Part shown: piece by piece, positions 1 to 6,391 of the stretch
Position numbering within the stretch: the stretch's first letter is position 1
How the letters are laid out: each line of letters starts with the position of its first letter
Assembly (NCBI GenBank): GCA_003526525.1
Contig: DPVV01000339.1
Location: 1 to 10,714, forward strand
DNA: 10,714 nucleotides
Source: Lachnoclostridium phytofermentans
GTDB lineage: Bacteria; Bacillota; Clostridia; Lachnospirales; Lachnospiraceae
Direction of reading: 5' to 3'
Notes under the pieces: generated by a model
Database searches by the model: none
What the model was told of the DNA's origin: nothing
The model's input: only the letters and a program-made list of their open reading frames with translations
Position numbers and translations under genes: made by a program

Positions 1-20
1 CTAGGTTCCATGGAACCTAG
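1..20. repeat. Perfect 20-bp palindrome at the window edge
   Basis: The first 20 bases are their own reverse complement. As RNA they would form an 8-bp stem (CUAGGUUC with GAACCUAG) closed by a CAUG loop. No T-run follows on the plus strand, so it is not an ordinary intrinsic terminator in that direction. The window starts here, so the structure may continue to the left. It could be an operator, a restriction-like palindrome or part of a leader for the next gene; I cannot tell which. Confidence 0.5.
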
Positions 21-64
21 CCTCTAAACTTACGCAGAGAACGTGCACCCGATGGTTGCAACGT

Positions 65-102
65 GAAAAAAAGGATGTCTCAAGTATTATTGAAACATCC
101 TT
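65..102 (-). terminator. Intrinsic terminator after rpmF
   Basis: On the minus strand a 13-bp stem (AAGGATGTTTCAA paired with TTGAGACATCCTT, one G-U pair, 6-nt loop) is followed at once by a run of T. It starts about 27 bases past the rpmF stop codon and ends the yceD-rpmF transcript. plsX often follows rpmF in Firmicutes, so here any such gene would need its own promoter. Confidence 0.85.
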
Positions 103-129
103 GTATTATACTACAAAATCATAAGTAAA

Positions 130-315
130 TTATTCAGCTGTAGCAATGATCTCTTTCTTATTATAAGATCCACAAGCTTTACAAACTCTATGAGGCATCA
201 TAAGTGCACCACACTTGCTGCATTTCACTAAGTTTGGAGCAGTCATCTTCCAGTTTGCACGACGACTATCTCTTCTAGCTTTGGAATGTTTATTCTTTGG
301 ACAAATAGCTCCCAT
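130..315 (-). CDS. rpmF: 50S ribosomal protein L32 (zinc-ribbon form)
   Basis: Small basic protein of 61 residues, a component of the large ribosomal subunit. The family N-terminal signature is present (PKNKHSKARRDSRRA, residues 6-20). It is followed by a complete four-cysteine zinc ribbon, CSKC at 32-35 and CKAC at 45-48, so this is the zinc-binding C+ paralogue type. Some bacteria carry a cysteine-free copy for zinc starvation; none is visible here. The start ATG has an ideal AAGGAGGTG ribosome binding site that lies inside the last codons of yceD, whose stop is only three bases upstream, so translation is very likely coupled. yceD (DUF177) next to rpmF is a long-conserved pair. A strong terminator follows. 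Length and sequence are typical; no anomaly is seen. Confidence 0.96.
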   Translation of the reverse strand: MGAICPKNKHSKARRDSRRANWKMTAPNLVKCSKCGALMMPHRVCKACGSYNKKEIIATAE

Positions 316-318
316 TGA

Positions 319-846
319 TTACACCTCCTTAAACTTGTTAAAAATATCTCGGATAGCAGACATTCTTGGGTCTAGTTCTGTACGGTCACACCCGCATTCC
401 CCTTCATTTAGGTTAGCACCGCAGACCTTGCAGATTCCTTCACAGTCTTCTTTGCACAGAACCTTCATTGGGAAACCAATCAAGACTTCTTCATAGATAA
501 GCTTATCTACGTCTAAATCATATCCGGAAACAAAATCTGTTTCATCTAAATCCTCGGTACGCTGTTCCTCTGTTTTCGAGAAATCAATCTCTGTAGCCAC
601 GTCGATGTCTTGATGGATTGTTACATCCTTTAAACAACGATCGCAAGGAACGGCTAACGCTAAATTCGTTTTCGCTTCCACCAGAATCTTTCGGTTACCA
701 AGATTCGTTAATCTAAGTTTAACCGGTTCTTTATGGGTTATAGAATAACCAACACCATTTAATTCGAAAATATCAAACTCAATCGGTGCAGTGTATTCTT
801 TTAGACCATTCGGAACATTCATGACTTCAGACATTTGTATCAGCAT
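319..846 (-). CDS. yceD: DUF177 / YceD family protein (large-subunit rRNA accumulation protein)
   Basis: Predicted protein of 175 residues. Family hallmarks are visible: the start MLIQMSEV, a central CDRC motif, an acidic middle (EEQRTEDLDETDF), and a cysteine-rich C-terminus (CKEDCEGICKVCGANLNEGECGCD) that is standard for Firmicutes DUF177 and suggests a metal site. YceD-family proteins are linked to 23S rRNA accumulation in E. coli and plants; the mechanism is not settled. I chose ATG at 846 because AGGAG lies about 7 bases upstream and the family starts at this point. An upstream in-frame ATG at 888 would add 14 residues without a good binding site. The gene is first in a two-gene operon with rpmF, behind a full-consensus promoter, and its stop codon overlaps the rpmF ribosome binding region. 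Confidence 0.9.
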   Translation of the reverse strand: MLIQMSEVMNVPNGLKEYTAPIEFDIFELNGVGYSITHKEPVKLRLTNLGNRKILVEAKTNLALAVPCDRCLKDVTIHQDIDVATEIDFSKTEEQRTEDLDETDFVSGYDLDVDKLIYEEVLIGFPMKVLCKEDCEGICKVCGANLNEGECGCDRTELDPRMSAIRDIFNKFKEV

Positions 847-905
847 AAGTAACTCCTGTCTAAAAAAACGCATAATGTAAGCGCCCAAAAATTCACACTG
901 TTAGT

Positions 906-934
906 ATTATAAACGCTTGGAAAAGGTTTGTCAA
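906..934 (-). promoter_or_regulatory. Sigma-A promoter for yceD-rpmF, full consensus
   Basis: Reading the minus strand, TTGACA (929-934), a 17-base spacer and TATAAT (906-911) match the housekeeping consensus at all 12 positions. The predicted start is near 899, about 53 bases before the yceD ATG. This fits the high demand for a ribosomal protein gene. Confidence 0.85.
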
Positions 935-1009
935 CTCCTAACTGTATAAAATGTCAGAATTGTGTAACCACATTTACTCTTCATTATCGTTTTTTCTTAT
1001 GATAGACAA

Positions 1010-1040
1010 TCCCGGCTCCCCTTTTACAAGGGTTACCGGA
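1010..1040 (-). terminator. Imperfect hairpin after ackA, weak terminator candidate
   Basis: Arms TCCGG/CCGGGA and CCC/GGG can pair with bulges around an AT loop, 13 bases past the ackA stop. No run of T follows on either strand, so it may be a 3' stabilising hairpin or a poor terminator. Nothing better is visible between ackA and the yceD promoter. Confidence 0.35.
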
Positions 1041-1052
1041 ATTTACAATATA

Positions 1053-2240
1053 CTACACTAATTCAACAACTTCTCTACAGATTGCTAACTCTTCGTTTGT
1101 TGGGATAACCATAATCTTAACCTTAGAATCTGGGTTAGAGATGATTATTTCCTTACCTCTTTGAGCATTCTTCTCAGCATCTAAAGATACACCAAGGAAC
1201 TCAAGGTGTGAGCTTACTGCTGCTCTGATGTTCTTATCGTTCTCACCAAGTCCTGCTGTAAATACAACGGCATCTACACCATTCATAGCTACGATATAAG
1301 AACCAACATACTTAGCAACACGATATGCAAAAACAGCTAACGCTTCTTTTGCATGCTCATTGCCTTCGTTTGCTGCTGCTTCGATATCTCTAAAGTCAGA
1401 AGATACTCCAGACATACCTAATACACCAGATTTCTTATTTAAGATATTCATTACTTCATCTAAGGATAAGTTTTCTTTCTTCGCAACGAAATCAATAATT
1501 GCTGGATCAAGATCACCACTTCTTGTTCCCATGATTAAACCTTCAAGTGGTGTAAGACCCATACTAGTATCTACAGACTGACCATTTTTAACTGCGGAGA
1601 TTGATGCACCATTACCAAGATGGCAAACGATAACTTTTGAGTTATTTGCATCTAAGCCAGCAAGTTCAATGGCTCTTTTAGAAACATAGCTGTGACTTGT
1701 TCCGTGGAAACCATATCTTCTAACCTTATATTTATCATAGTACTCAAAAGGAATACCATATAGGTAAGCTTCTTTTGGCATTGTCTGATGGAATGCAGTA
1801 TCGAAAACAGCTACCATAGGTACGTTTGGCATAATTGATTTACATGCATTGATACCGATAAGATTTGCTGGGTTGTGTAAAGGTGCAAGATCGTTACATT
1901 CCTCAATTGCCTTTAATACTTCATCATTGATTACTACGGAATGAGCAAATTTCTCACCACCATGTACTACTCTATGTCCTACAGCATTGATTTCATCTAA
2001 GGACTTAATCACACCATAATTTTCATTCATAAGAGCAGCAATTACATTTTTAATAGCAACCTCATGGTTTGGAAGTGCATCCTCAAGAACTACCTTCTCA
2101 CCGTCAGCAGACTTATGAGTAAGACGGCCATCAATACCGATTCTTTCGCAAAGACCTACTGCTAATGCTTGTTCTGTTACAGAGTCGATTAACTGGTATT
2201 TAAGGGAAGAACTTCCGCAATTAATAACTAAAACTTTCAT
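1053..2240 (-). CDS. ackA: Acetate kinase
   Basis: Cytoplasmic enzyme of 395 residues. It transfers the phosphate of acetyl phosphate to ADP, giving acetate and ATP, the last step of the Pta-AckA route. The N-terminus [11 protein letters not shown] is the phosphate-binding strand of the ASKHA fold (Asn7). By comparison with the Methanosarcina enzyme, the active-site residues are all present, shifted by at most one: Arg90 in GHRVVHGG, His122, Asp147 in VFDTAFH, His179 in FHGTSH, His207 in HLGNGAS, Arg240 in GTRSGDLDP and Glu383 in TNEEL. Start ATG has AAGGAG about 8 bases upstream. It lies 192 bp downstream of pta, long for a simple operon, and a promoter is visible in the gap. A full-length, intact gene. 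Confidence 0.97.
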   Translation of the reverse strand: MKVLVINCGSSSLKYQLIDSVTEQALAVGLCERIGIDGRLTHKSADGEKVVLEDALPNHEVAIKNVIAALMNENYGVIKSLDEINAVGHRVVHGGEKFAHSVVINDEVLKAIEECNDLAPLHNPANLIGINACKSIMPNVPMVAVFDTAFHQTMPKEAYLYGIPFEYYDKYKVRRYGFHGTSHSYVSKRAIELAGLDANNSKVIVCHLGNGASISAVKNGQSVDTSMGLTPLEGLIMGTRSGDLDPAIIDFVAKKENLSLDEVMNILNKKSGVLGMSGVSSDFRDIEAAANEGNEHAKEALAVFAYRVAKYVGSYIVAMNGVDAVVFTAGLGENDKNIRAAVSSHLEFLGVSLDAEKNAQRGKEIIISNPDSKVKIMVIPTNEELAICREVVELV

Positions 2241-2327
2241 TGTATTTCTCCTTATAATGTTCTTAATTCATTTATCACGGGGCAACTTTATATATCCGAA
2301 AATTGGTTCTTCTATATCGTTCCCCCA

Positions 2328-2345
2328 GTATAATAAATATTATAC
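2328..2345. repeat. AT-rich inverted repeat in the pta-ackA gap
   Basis: Eight-base arms GTATAATA and TATTATAC are separated by AA. The right arm contains the TATAAT of the predicted ackA promoter, so the symmetry overlaps the -10 region. It could be a protein-binding site or chance symmetry of AT-rich DNA. Confidence 0.4.
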
Positions 2346-2367
2346 TATTTATTCTTCAACTAAACAA
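2339..2367 (-). promoter_or_regulatory. Probable separate promoter for ackA
   Basis: On the minus strand, TTGTTT (2362-2367), 17 bases and TATAAT (2339-2344). The -35 is 4 of 6 and the -10 perfect. The start would be near 2332, leaving a leader of about 92 bases before the ackA ATG. No terminator separates pta from ackA, so read-through from pta is also likely. Confidence 0.5.
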
Positions 2368-2432
2368 TTGTAGTTTCCTGTTAAGAAATAATAATTTAAT
2401 GTCAAATCACAATCCGCTTACGCTACTTGCTC

Positions 2433-3428
2433 TTATTTACTCTGTGCCTGAACTGCAGTGATTGCAACAACACCAACGATATCATCAGAAGAACATCCTC
2501 TGGATAAGTCATTTACTGGAGCTGCAATACCCTGAGTTAATGGTCCGTAAGCTTCTGCCTTTGCAAGACGCTGTGTTAACTTATATCCAATGTTACCAGC
2601 ATCAAGATCAGGGAAGATTAATACATTAGCTTTTCCAGCAATATCGCTGTCAGGAGCTTTTGAAGCACCTACGCTAGGAACGATTGCTGCATCTAACTGG
2701 AACTCACCATCAATCTTATATTCTGGGTATAATTCCTGAGCAATTTTAGTTGCTTCTACAACCTTATCAACATCTGCATGCTTTGCGCTGCCCTTTGTTG
2801 AATGAGAGAGCATAGCTACAACAGGTTCAGAACCAACTAATTGTTCAAAACTCTTTGCTGTGGAGCCTGCAATTGCTGCTAACTCTTCTGCATTTGGATT
2901 CTGATTTAAACCAGCATCAGAGAAGAGGAATGTTCCATTTGCACCCATATCACAATTAGGTACTACCATTACGAAGAAAGCAGAAACTAACTTAGTATTT
3001 GGAGCAGTTTTTAAAATCTGAAGACATGGTCTTAAGGTATCTGCTGTAGAGTGGCAAGCACCAGATACTAAACCATCTGCATCGCCCATCTTAACCATCA
3101 TTACGCCGAATGTAATGTAGTCCGTCGTTAATAGCTCTTTTGCTTTCTCAGGGGTCATGCCTTTTGCTTGTCTAAGTTCTACAAGCTTGTCAATATAAGC
3201 TGGTAGCTTGTCTGATGTTTTAGGGTCTACTACAGTAGCTCCCGTAATGTCAAGACCTTCTGAATTCTTCTTAACTTCTTCCTCACTACCGATAATAATT
3301 ACGTTAGCATTGCCCTCTTCTAAAGTCTTAGCAGCTGCCTCAATTGTTCTTCTGTCCATACTTTCTGGTAAAACAATAGTCTTAATACTCTGTTTTGCTC
3401 TTGCTTTGATGTCATCAATAAATCCCAT
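2433..3428 (-). CDS. pta: Phosphate acetyltransferase
   Basis: Cytoplasmic enzyme of 331 residues that converts acetyl-CoA and phosphate to acetyl phosphate and CoA. It is the short, single-domain Pta type (the longer E. coli type carries extra N-terminal domains). Catalytic motifs are in place with numbering that matches the Methanosarcina enzyme: Arg133 in STADTLRPCLQ, the SHSTKGSA segment at 208-215, and PVNDLSRGCSSDDIV at 304-318 with Ser309, Arg310 and Asp316. The start ATG has AAAGGAG seven bases upstream. pta is first in the minus-strand pair with ackA. Its upstream region holds a good sigma-A promoter and a perfect cre box, so activation by CcpA under sugar excess is the likely control. 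The gene appears complete, with no unusual residues. Confidence 0.97.
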   Translation of the reverse strand: MGFIDDIKARAKQSIKTIVLPESMDRRTIEAAAKTLEEGNANVIIIGSEEEVKKNSEGLDITGATVVDPKTSDKLPAYIDKLVELRQAKGMTPEKAKELLTTDYITFGVMMVKMGDADGLVSGACHSTADTLRPCLQILKTAPNTKLVSAFFVMVVPNCDMGANGTFLFSDAGLNQNPNAEELAAIAGSTAKSFEQLVGSEPVVAMLSHSTKGSAKHADVDKVVEATKIAQELYPEYKIDGEFQLDAAIVPSVGASKAPDSDIAGKANVLIFPDLDAGNIGYKLTQRLAKAEAYGPLTQGIAAPVNDLSRGCSSDDIVGVVAITAVQAQSK

Positions 3429-3576
3429 AATAAACTCCTTTCAGTCTATATGTATAGCACCTAATTTTATCCTTCGTTTTGCGATTTAGAATGTTATAAT
3501 CTGCCTCTGTATTTAATATGAAAGACCTCGATTATTTTCTATTTAAGAACTATTCTTCACAAAACAACCATTTTTT

Positions 3577-3605
3577 ATTATAATACTATCTATCAAGAGA
3601 TACAA
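3577..3605 (-). promoter_or_regulatory. Sigma-A promoter for pta
   Basis: On the minus strand, TTGTAT (3600-3605), a 17-base spacer and TATAAT (3577-3582). The predicted start is near 3570. The cre box upstream is centred roughly 53 bases from this start. Confidence 0.7.
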
Positions 3606-3615
3606 GTGCAAATTA

Positions 3616-3629
3616 TGTAAACGCTTTCA
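3616..3629 (-). promoter_or_regulatory. CcpA cre box upstream of the pta promoter
   Basis: TGTAAACGCTTTCA fits the catabolite-response-element consensus TGWNANCGNTNWCA at every fixed position. It lies upstream of the pta -35, about -53 from the predicted start. In Bacillus subtilis, cre boxes at about this distance upstream of pta and ackA mediate activation by CcpA with phosphorylated HPr or Crh. The position here suggests activation, not a roadblock. Confidence 0.8.
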
Positions 3630-3702
3630 TTTTGTTTACTTTTTAAAAGAATAGCATTAAAACCTAAACTATTCTGTGGAATAAGGCATAATGATTGGAG
3701 TT

Positions 3703-3747
3703 AGTGAAAAAAAACAAAGTTTTTTCAAAGACAAGGTTTTTTTCACT
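3703..3747. repeat. Inverted repeat with A and T tracts upstream of tmcAL
   Basis: AGTGA plus eight A and C (3703-3715) is complementary, with one bulge, to G plus seven T and CACT (3736-3747). The right arm is followed by a second AGTGAA and another T-run (3749-3760), then GTCACT (3765-3770), so the AGTGA and TCACT units could pair in more than one way. It may be a terminator or attenuator-like leader of tmcAL, or simple AT-rich symmetry between two divergent genes. Confidence 0.4.
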
Positions 3748-3830
3748 GAGTGAATTTTTTTCAAGTCACTGTGTAAATATAGTGCCTGTAGTCAAAAAAT
3801 TATAAGTTATGGAAAGGAATGGTGATTCAA

Positions 3831-5072
3831 ATGAAAACTGTTGGAATTATAGCGGAATATAATCCATTTCACCAAGGACATCTATACCAATTGGAACAAG
3901 CAAAGTTACTAACAGGCTCTACACAGGTGGTTGTTGTTATGAGTGGTAACTTTGTACAACGTGGTATCCCTGCGATTATTGATAAATATGCTCGTACTAA
4001 GATGGCTCTAACACATGGTGCAGATCTTGTTATTGAACTGCCAGTTTGCTATGCCACTGCTAGCGCCGAGGCTTTTGCCTATGCAGGGATTTCGATTCTA
4101 GATCGCCTGGGATTTGTTGACTATATCTGTTTTGGAAGTGAATGCGGTGATATGAAATTGCTTGAACATCTTGCAGAAATCTTAGTAGAAGAACCCACTT
4201 CATACCAACAAGAATTAAGAAAAGAGTTAAAGTCAGGCCTAACCTTTCCAAAGGCAAGAACAAAAGCACTTATAAATTATATGAAAGAAAATGAAAGCTT
4301 AGGGTATGATCAAACCTCCTTAGAAATTCTTTTGAATTCTCCAAATAATATTTTAGGAATTGAGTATATGAAGGCGATTCAAAAAAGAAAGAGTAATCTA
4401 AGAGCCGTCACTATAAAGCGACAAGGTGCAGGATACCATGATAGTAATGTCTCACTCCCAAATGCATCTGCCACAGCAATTCGCAGTGTTTTAACAAAGG
4501 ATGACTTATTTTCTTTACCGAAAGACCTACCATTAGAAACAGTGACGATCTTAAAACAGGAGTATCAAAAAACCTACCCTATATTTCGTAATGATTTTAC
4601 TTCCCTTTTATACTATAAATTAAGCATGATAAAAGAAGAAGATCTAACCTTATATGCTGATGTAACGCCAGAACTAGCAAATAGAATTAAGAATAACCTA
4701 ACCTATGCTAAGACATACGATGATTTTTGTCTGTCACTAAAAACAAAAGAATTGACCTTAACAAGAATTAATCGAGGGTTGCTTCATATCCTTCTTTCCA
4801 TACCTAAGACACAACATATAGAAGCTTCTTATGGTAGAATACTTGGCTTTCGAACAGATGCGACTAAACTACTTCGTACTGCTACCAAGGAAAACAGGAT
4901 TCCCCTCATTGTGAAAACAGCGAATGCAAAACAACTTCTAAATCAAGAAGAATATGAATTGTTTGAACAAGATGTGAGGGCAACCCATCTGTACAATCAA
5001 ATGATATTCCAAAAATTTCACGCGAACTTTTCCGATGAATATACCCATGGACCTGTAATTCTAAAGGAATAG
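3831..5072 (+). CDS. tmcAL: tRNA(Met) cytidine acetate ligase (YlbM family)
   Basis: Predicted cytoplasmic enzyme of 413 residues. TmcAL activates acetate with ATP and acetylates cytidine 34 of elongator tRNA-Met, making ac4C in the anticodon wobble position and keeping the AUG codon from being misread as isoleucine. The N-terminus MKTVGIIAEYNPFHQGH carries the nucleotidyltransferase HxGH motif (His14-His17) and is nearly diagnostic for the family, as are SGNFVQRG (about 42-49) and the C-terminal NANAKQLL-like segment. I chose ATG at 3831 because the family begins here and GGTGAT, complementary to the 16S rRNA end, lies six bases upstream. An in-frame ATG at 3819 would add four residues, but GGAAAGGA abuts it. 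The gene is divergent from pta and followed by ylbJ. Its substrate acetate is the product of the neighbouring Pta-AckA pathway. Confidence 0.92.
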   Translation: MKTVGIIAEYNPFHQGHLYQLEQAKLLTGSTQVVVVMSGNFVQRGIPAIIDKYARTKMALTHGADLVIELPVCYATASAEAFAYAGISILDRLGFVDYICFGSECGDMKLLEHLAEILVEEPTSYQQELRKELKSGLTFPKARTKALINYMKENESLGYDQTSLEILLNSPNNILGIEYMKAIQKRKSNLRAVTIKRQGAGYHDSNVSLPNASATAIRSVLTKDDLFSLPKDLPLETVTILKQEYQKTYPIFRNDFTSLLYYKLSMIKEEDLTLYADVTPELANRIKNNLTYAKTYDDFCLSLKTKELTLTRINRGLLHILLSIPKTQHIEASYGRILGFRTDATKLLRTATKENRIPLIVKTANAKQLLNQEEYELFEQDVRATHLYNQMIFQKFHANFSDEYTHGPVILKE

Positions 5073-5094
5073 TTTGTCAGTTATCACATAGATT
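5069..5094 (+). promoter_or_regulatory. Weak sigma-E-like promoter for ylbJ
   Basis: AATAGT at the tmcAL stop codon and CATAGATT (5087-5094) resemble the -35 ATA and -10 CATANNNT elements of the mother-cell sporulation factor sigma-E, with 15 bases between ATA and CATA. ylbJ of Bacillus subtilis belongs to the sigma-E regulon, which is why I looked. The match is short and the spacing is at the low end. Confidence 0.3.
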
Positions 5095-5122
5095 TTATTA
5101 ATAGTATGTGACACGGTGTTGT

Positions 5123-6205
5123 ATGGAACGAAAACAGGAAATGAAATATAGAAAGGTAAGCGTCCATTCTTCTATGTTTGGAAAAGGCCGCCTACTAAAA
5201 GGCGGCCTTTTACTATTATTAATACTAATGCTTACCTTTCCAATCGCTTCACTTGAAGGAGCAAAATCTGGCTTAATGCTTTGGTTTGAGACTGTATTAC
5301 CAGCACTCCTTCCGTTTATGATATTATCGGGTTTATTAATACGGCTTCGTGTTACGAAAGTGGTATCCGTATTCTTATATCCTGTATTAAAGCATCTATT
5401 CCCGATCAGTAAAGAAGGATGTTATCCGATTTTCATTGGATTTCTCTCTGGAATTCCTGTTGGCGCAAAGACAACATCAGATATGTTTGAGCAACAGCTA
5501 ATTTCTAAAAAAGAAGCTCAATTCCTATGTGCACTATGTAATAATGCAAGCCCGATGTTTATTATTAGTTATATTGCTGCATCAAAGTTAAAACGACCTG
5601 ACCTTGGTATTATGTTATTGATTGTACTCTTTGCTTCTTCTGCTATAAGTTCTCTCACTATATACTACATAAAAGAAAAATTTTCAAGAGAAAAGGACAC
5701 AAGTAAAATTCATCAAAATAAATCACTACTACACGCTTTTCAATTATCAAATGATACCGATGATAATATGAGTAATTATAAGATTAACCCACAAAATCCC
5801 GTAACAATTAAAAAACAAACCTTTGAATTTCAAATGCTTGATGATGCAATCCTAAGTGGTTTTGAGGTTGTTACTAAAGTTGGAGGTTATATCATATTAT
5901 TTTCCGTCTTGGCAAGCCTATTACTTCATATGAAGTTACTTCCACCCTTTGTGGCAGCCTTCATCTCTGCAATTTTGGAAATAACAACAGGAATCGATCA
6001 GTTAACTCGTATTCCCTTTTCAGATCCAACAAAAATAATCCTGATTACCACAATCACAGCGTTCGGTGGGCTTTCTGGTTTTGCCCAAACAAAAAGTGTC
6101 ATTAATACCTCAGGATTATCCTTATTTCAATATTTTATTACCAAAACATTAAGTATGGTTTGTGCTTTTGCACTTAGTACCCTATATGTACTACTTCTAT
6201 TCTGA
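5123..6205 (+). CDS. ylbJ: Sporulation integral membrane protein YlbJ
   Basis: Predicted polytopic membrane protein of about 360 residues. YlbJ is required for proper spore formation in Bacillus subtilis; its transported substrate, if any, is not established. Visible here are a hydrophobic leader helix (about 27-44), a second helix with WFETVLPALLPF, the family motifs FLSGIPVGAK (about 107-116), LCNNASPMF (about 138-146) and GGLSGFAQ (about 315-322), and at least three further C-terminal membrane segments. A hydrophilic loop near 185-240 is long and Asn/Lys-rich. The start is uncertain: ATG 5123 has GGTG four bases upstream, ATG 5141 has AGGA too close, and GTG 5108 would add five residues. 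The gene follows tmcAL by about 50 bases. A terminator-like hairpin lies inside codons near the start. Confidence 0.88.
   Translation: MERKQEMKYRKVSVHSSMFGKGRLLKGGLLLLLILMLTFPIASLEGAKSGLMLWFETVLPALLPFMILSGLLIRLRVTKVVSVFLYPVLKHLFPISKEGCYPIFIGFLSGIPVGAKTTSDMFEQQLISKKEAQFLCALCNNASPMFIISYIAASKLKRPDLGIMLLIVLFASSAISSLTIYYIKEKFSREKDTSKIHQNKSLLHAFQLSNDTDDNMSNYKINPQNPVTIKKQTFEFQMLDDAILSGFEVVTKVGGYIILFSVLASLLLHMKLLPPFVAAFISAILEITTGIDQLTRIPFSDPTKIILITTITAFGGLSGFAQTKSVINTSGLSLFQYFITKTLSMVCAFALSTLYVLLLF
5182..5211 (+). terminator. Terminator-shaped hairpin inside the ylbJ 5' coding region
   Basis: A perfect 11-bp inverted repeat, AAAAGGCCGCC (5182-5192) and GGCGGCCTTTT (5201-5211), encloses an 8-base loop. 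Four T and then a T/A-rich stretch follow. The stem is very GC-rich for this genome. The shape is that of an intrinsic terminator, but it encodes the GKGRLLKGGLL stretch of YlbJ just before the first membrane helix. It could cause premature termination, slow elongation or simply be read through. Confidence 0.5.
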
Positions 6206-6224
6206 CTAAATCAATTACTGTCCG

Positions 6225-6264
6225 CTTACAGAAGCGGGTGACTTCCCTGTGAGGTTAAAATATA
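6225..6264 (+). repeat. Direct repeat copy A, left of the flavoprotein gene
   Basis: Forty bases align with copy B at 8346-8385 at 34 of 41 columns, including AGAAGCGG near the start and TGAGGTTAAAATATA at the end. Copy A lies just past the ylbJ stop and partly overlaps a small CCGCTT/AAGCGG hairpin (6222-6237). It contains a possible GTG start with a 24-codon frame ending at 6323 inside the following terminator; I do not call that frame a gene. Confidence 0.6.
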
Positions 6265-6288
6265 ATAATTCTTACCTTCCTAAAATTA

Positions 6289-6329
6289 AAGACCTTACCA
6301 GAAAGCATACTGCCATCCGGTAAGGTCTT
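6289..6329. terminator. Bidirectional terminator between ylbJ and the flavoprotein gene
   Basis: Perfect 11-bp stem AAGACCTTACC (6289-6299) with GGTAAGGTCTT (6319-6329) and a 19-base loop. It sits between two convergent genes. The flanks are only modestly T-rich on either strand, so termination may be partial. Confidence 0.65.
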
Positions 6330-6391
6330 AACTATTTATGTTACCTTTTTCTTATATAGAGTCACTAAGTAAATAATACATCAAGAAAACC

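Larger units (their letters stand above)
3429..3830. other. 402-bp divergent intergenic region between pta and tmcAL
   Basis: The left half holds the pta leader, promoter and cre box, giving a leader of about 140 bases before the pta ATG; no known riboswitch fold is recognised in it. The right half (3636-3830) leads into tmcAL. It is dominated by runs of A and T in inverted-repeat arrangement, and I find no convincing sigma-A promoter for tmcAL there. Weak -10-like hexamers near 3687 and 3801 lack a matching -35. Confidence 0.6.

Noticed and set aside
847..888. Longer start of yceD at 888
   Set aside because: The family begins at MLIQMSEV and AGGAG is placed for the ATG at 846.
908..918. TATAAACGCTT over the yceD promoter -10 as a cre box
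   Set aside because: Only the left and central part matches; the right half (GGAA instead of a W-C-A ending) and the leading G are missing, and the match is explained by the TATAAT.
2402..2432. A third, diverged copy of the direct repeat after pta on the minus strand
   Set aside because: Only AAGCGGA and a loose AT-rich tail match; the diagnostic GAGGTTAAAATAT is absent.
4060..4269. Minus-strand frame of 69 codons inside tmcAL
   Set aside because: Antisense shadow of a clearly conserved gene, with no initiation signals.
6249..6323. 24-codon GTG frame in repeat copy A as a gene
   Set aside because: Weak ribosome binding site, no promoter, and it ends within the bidirectional terminator; more likely a by-product of the repeat.
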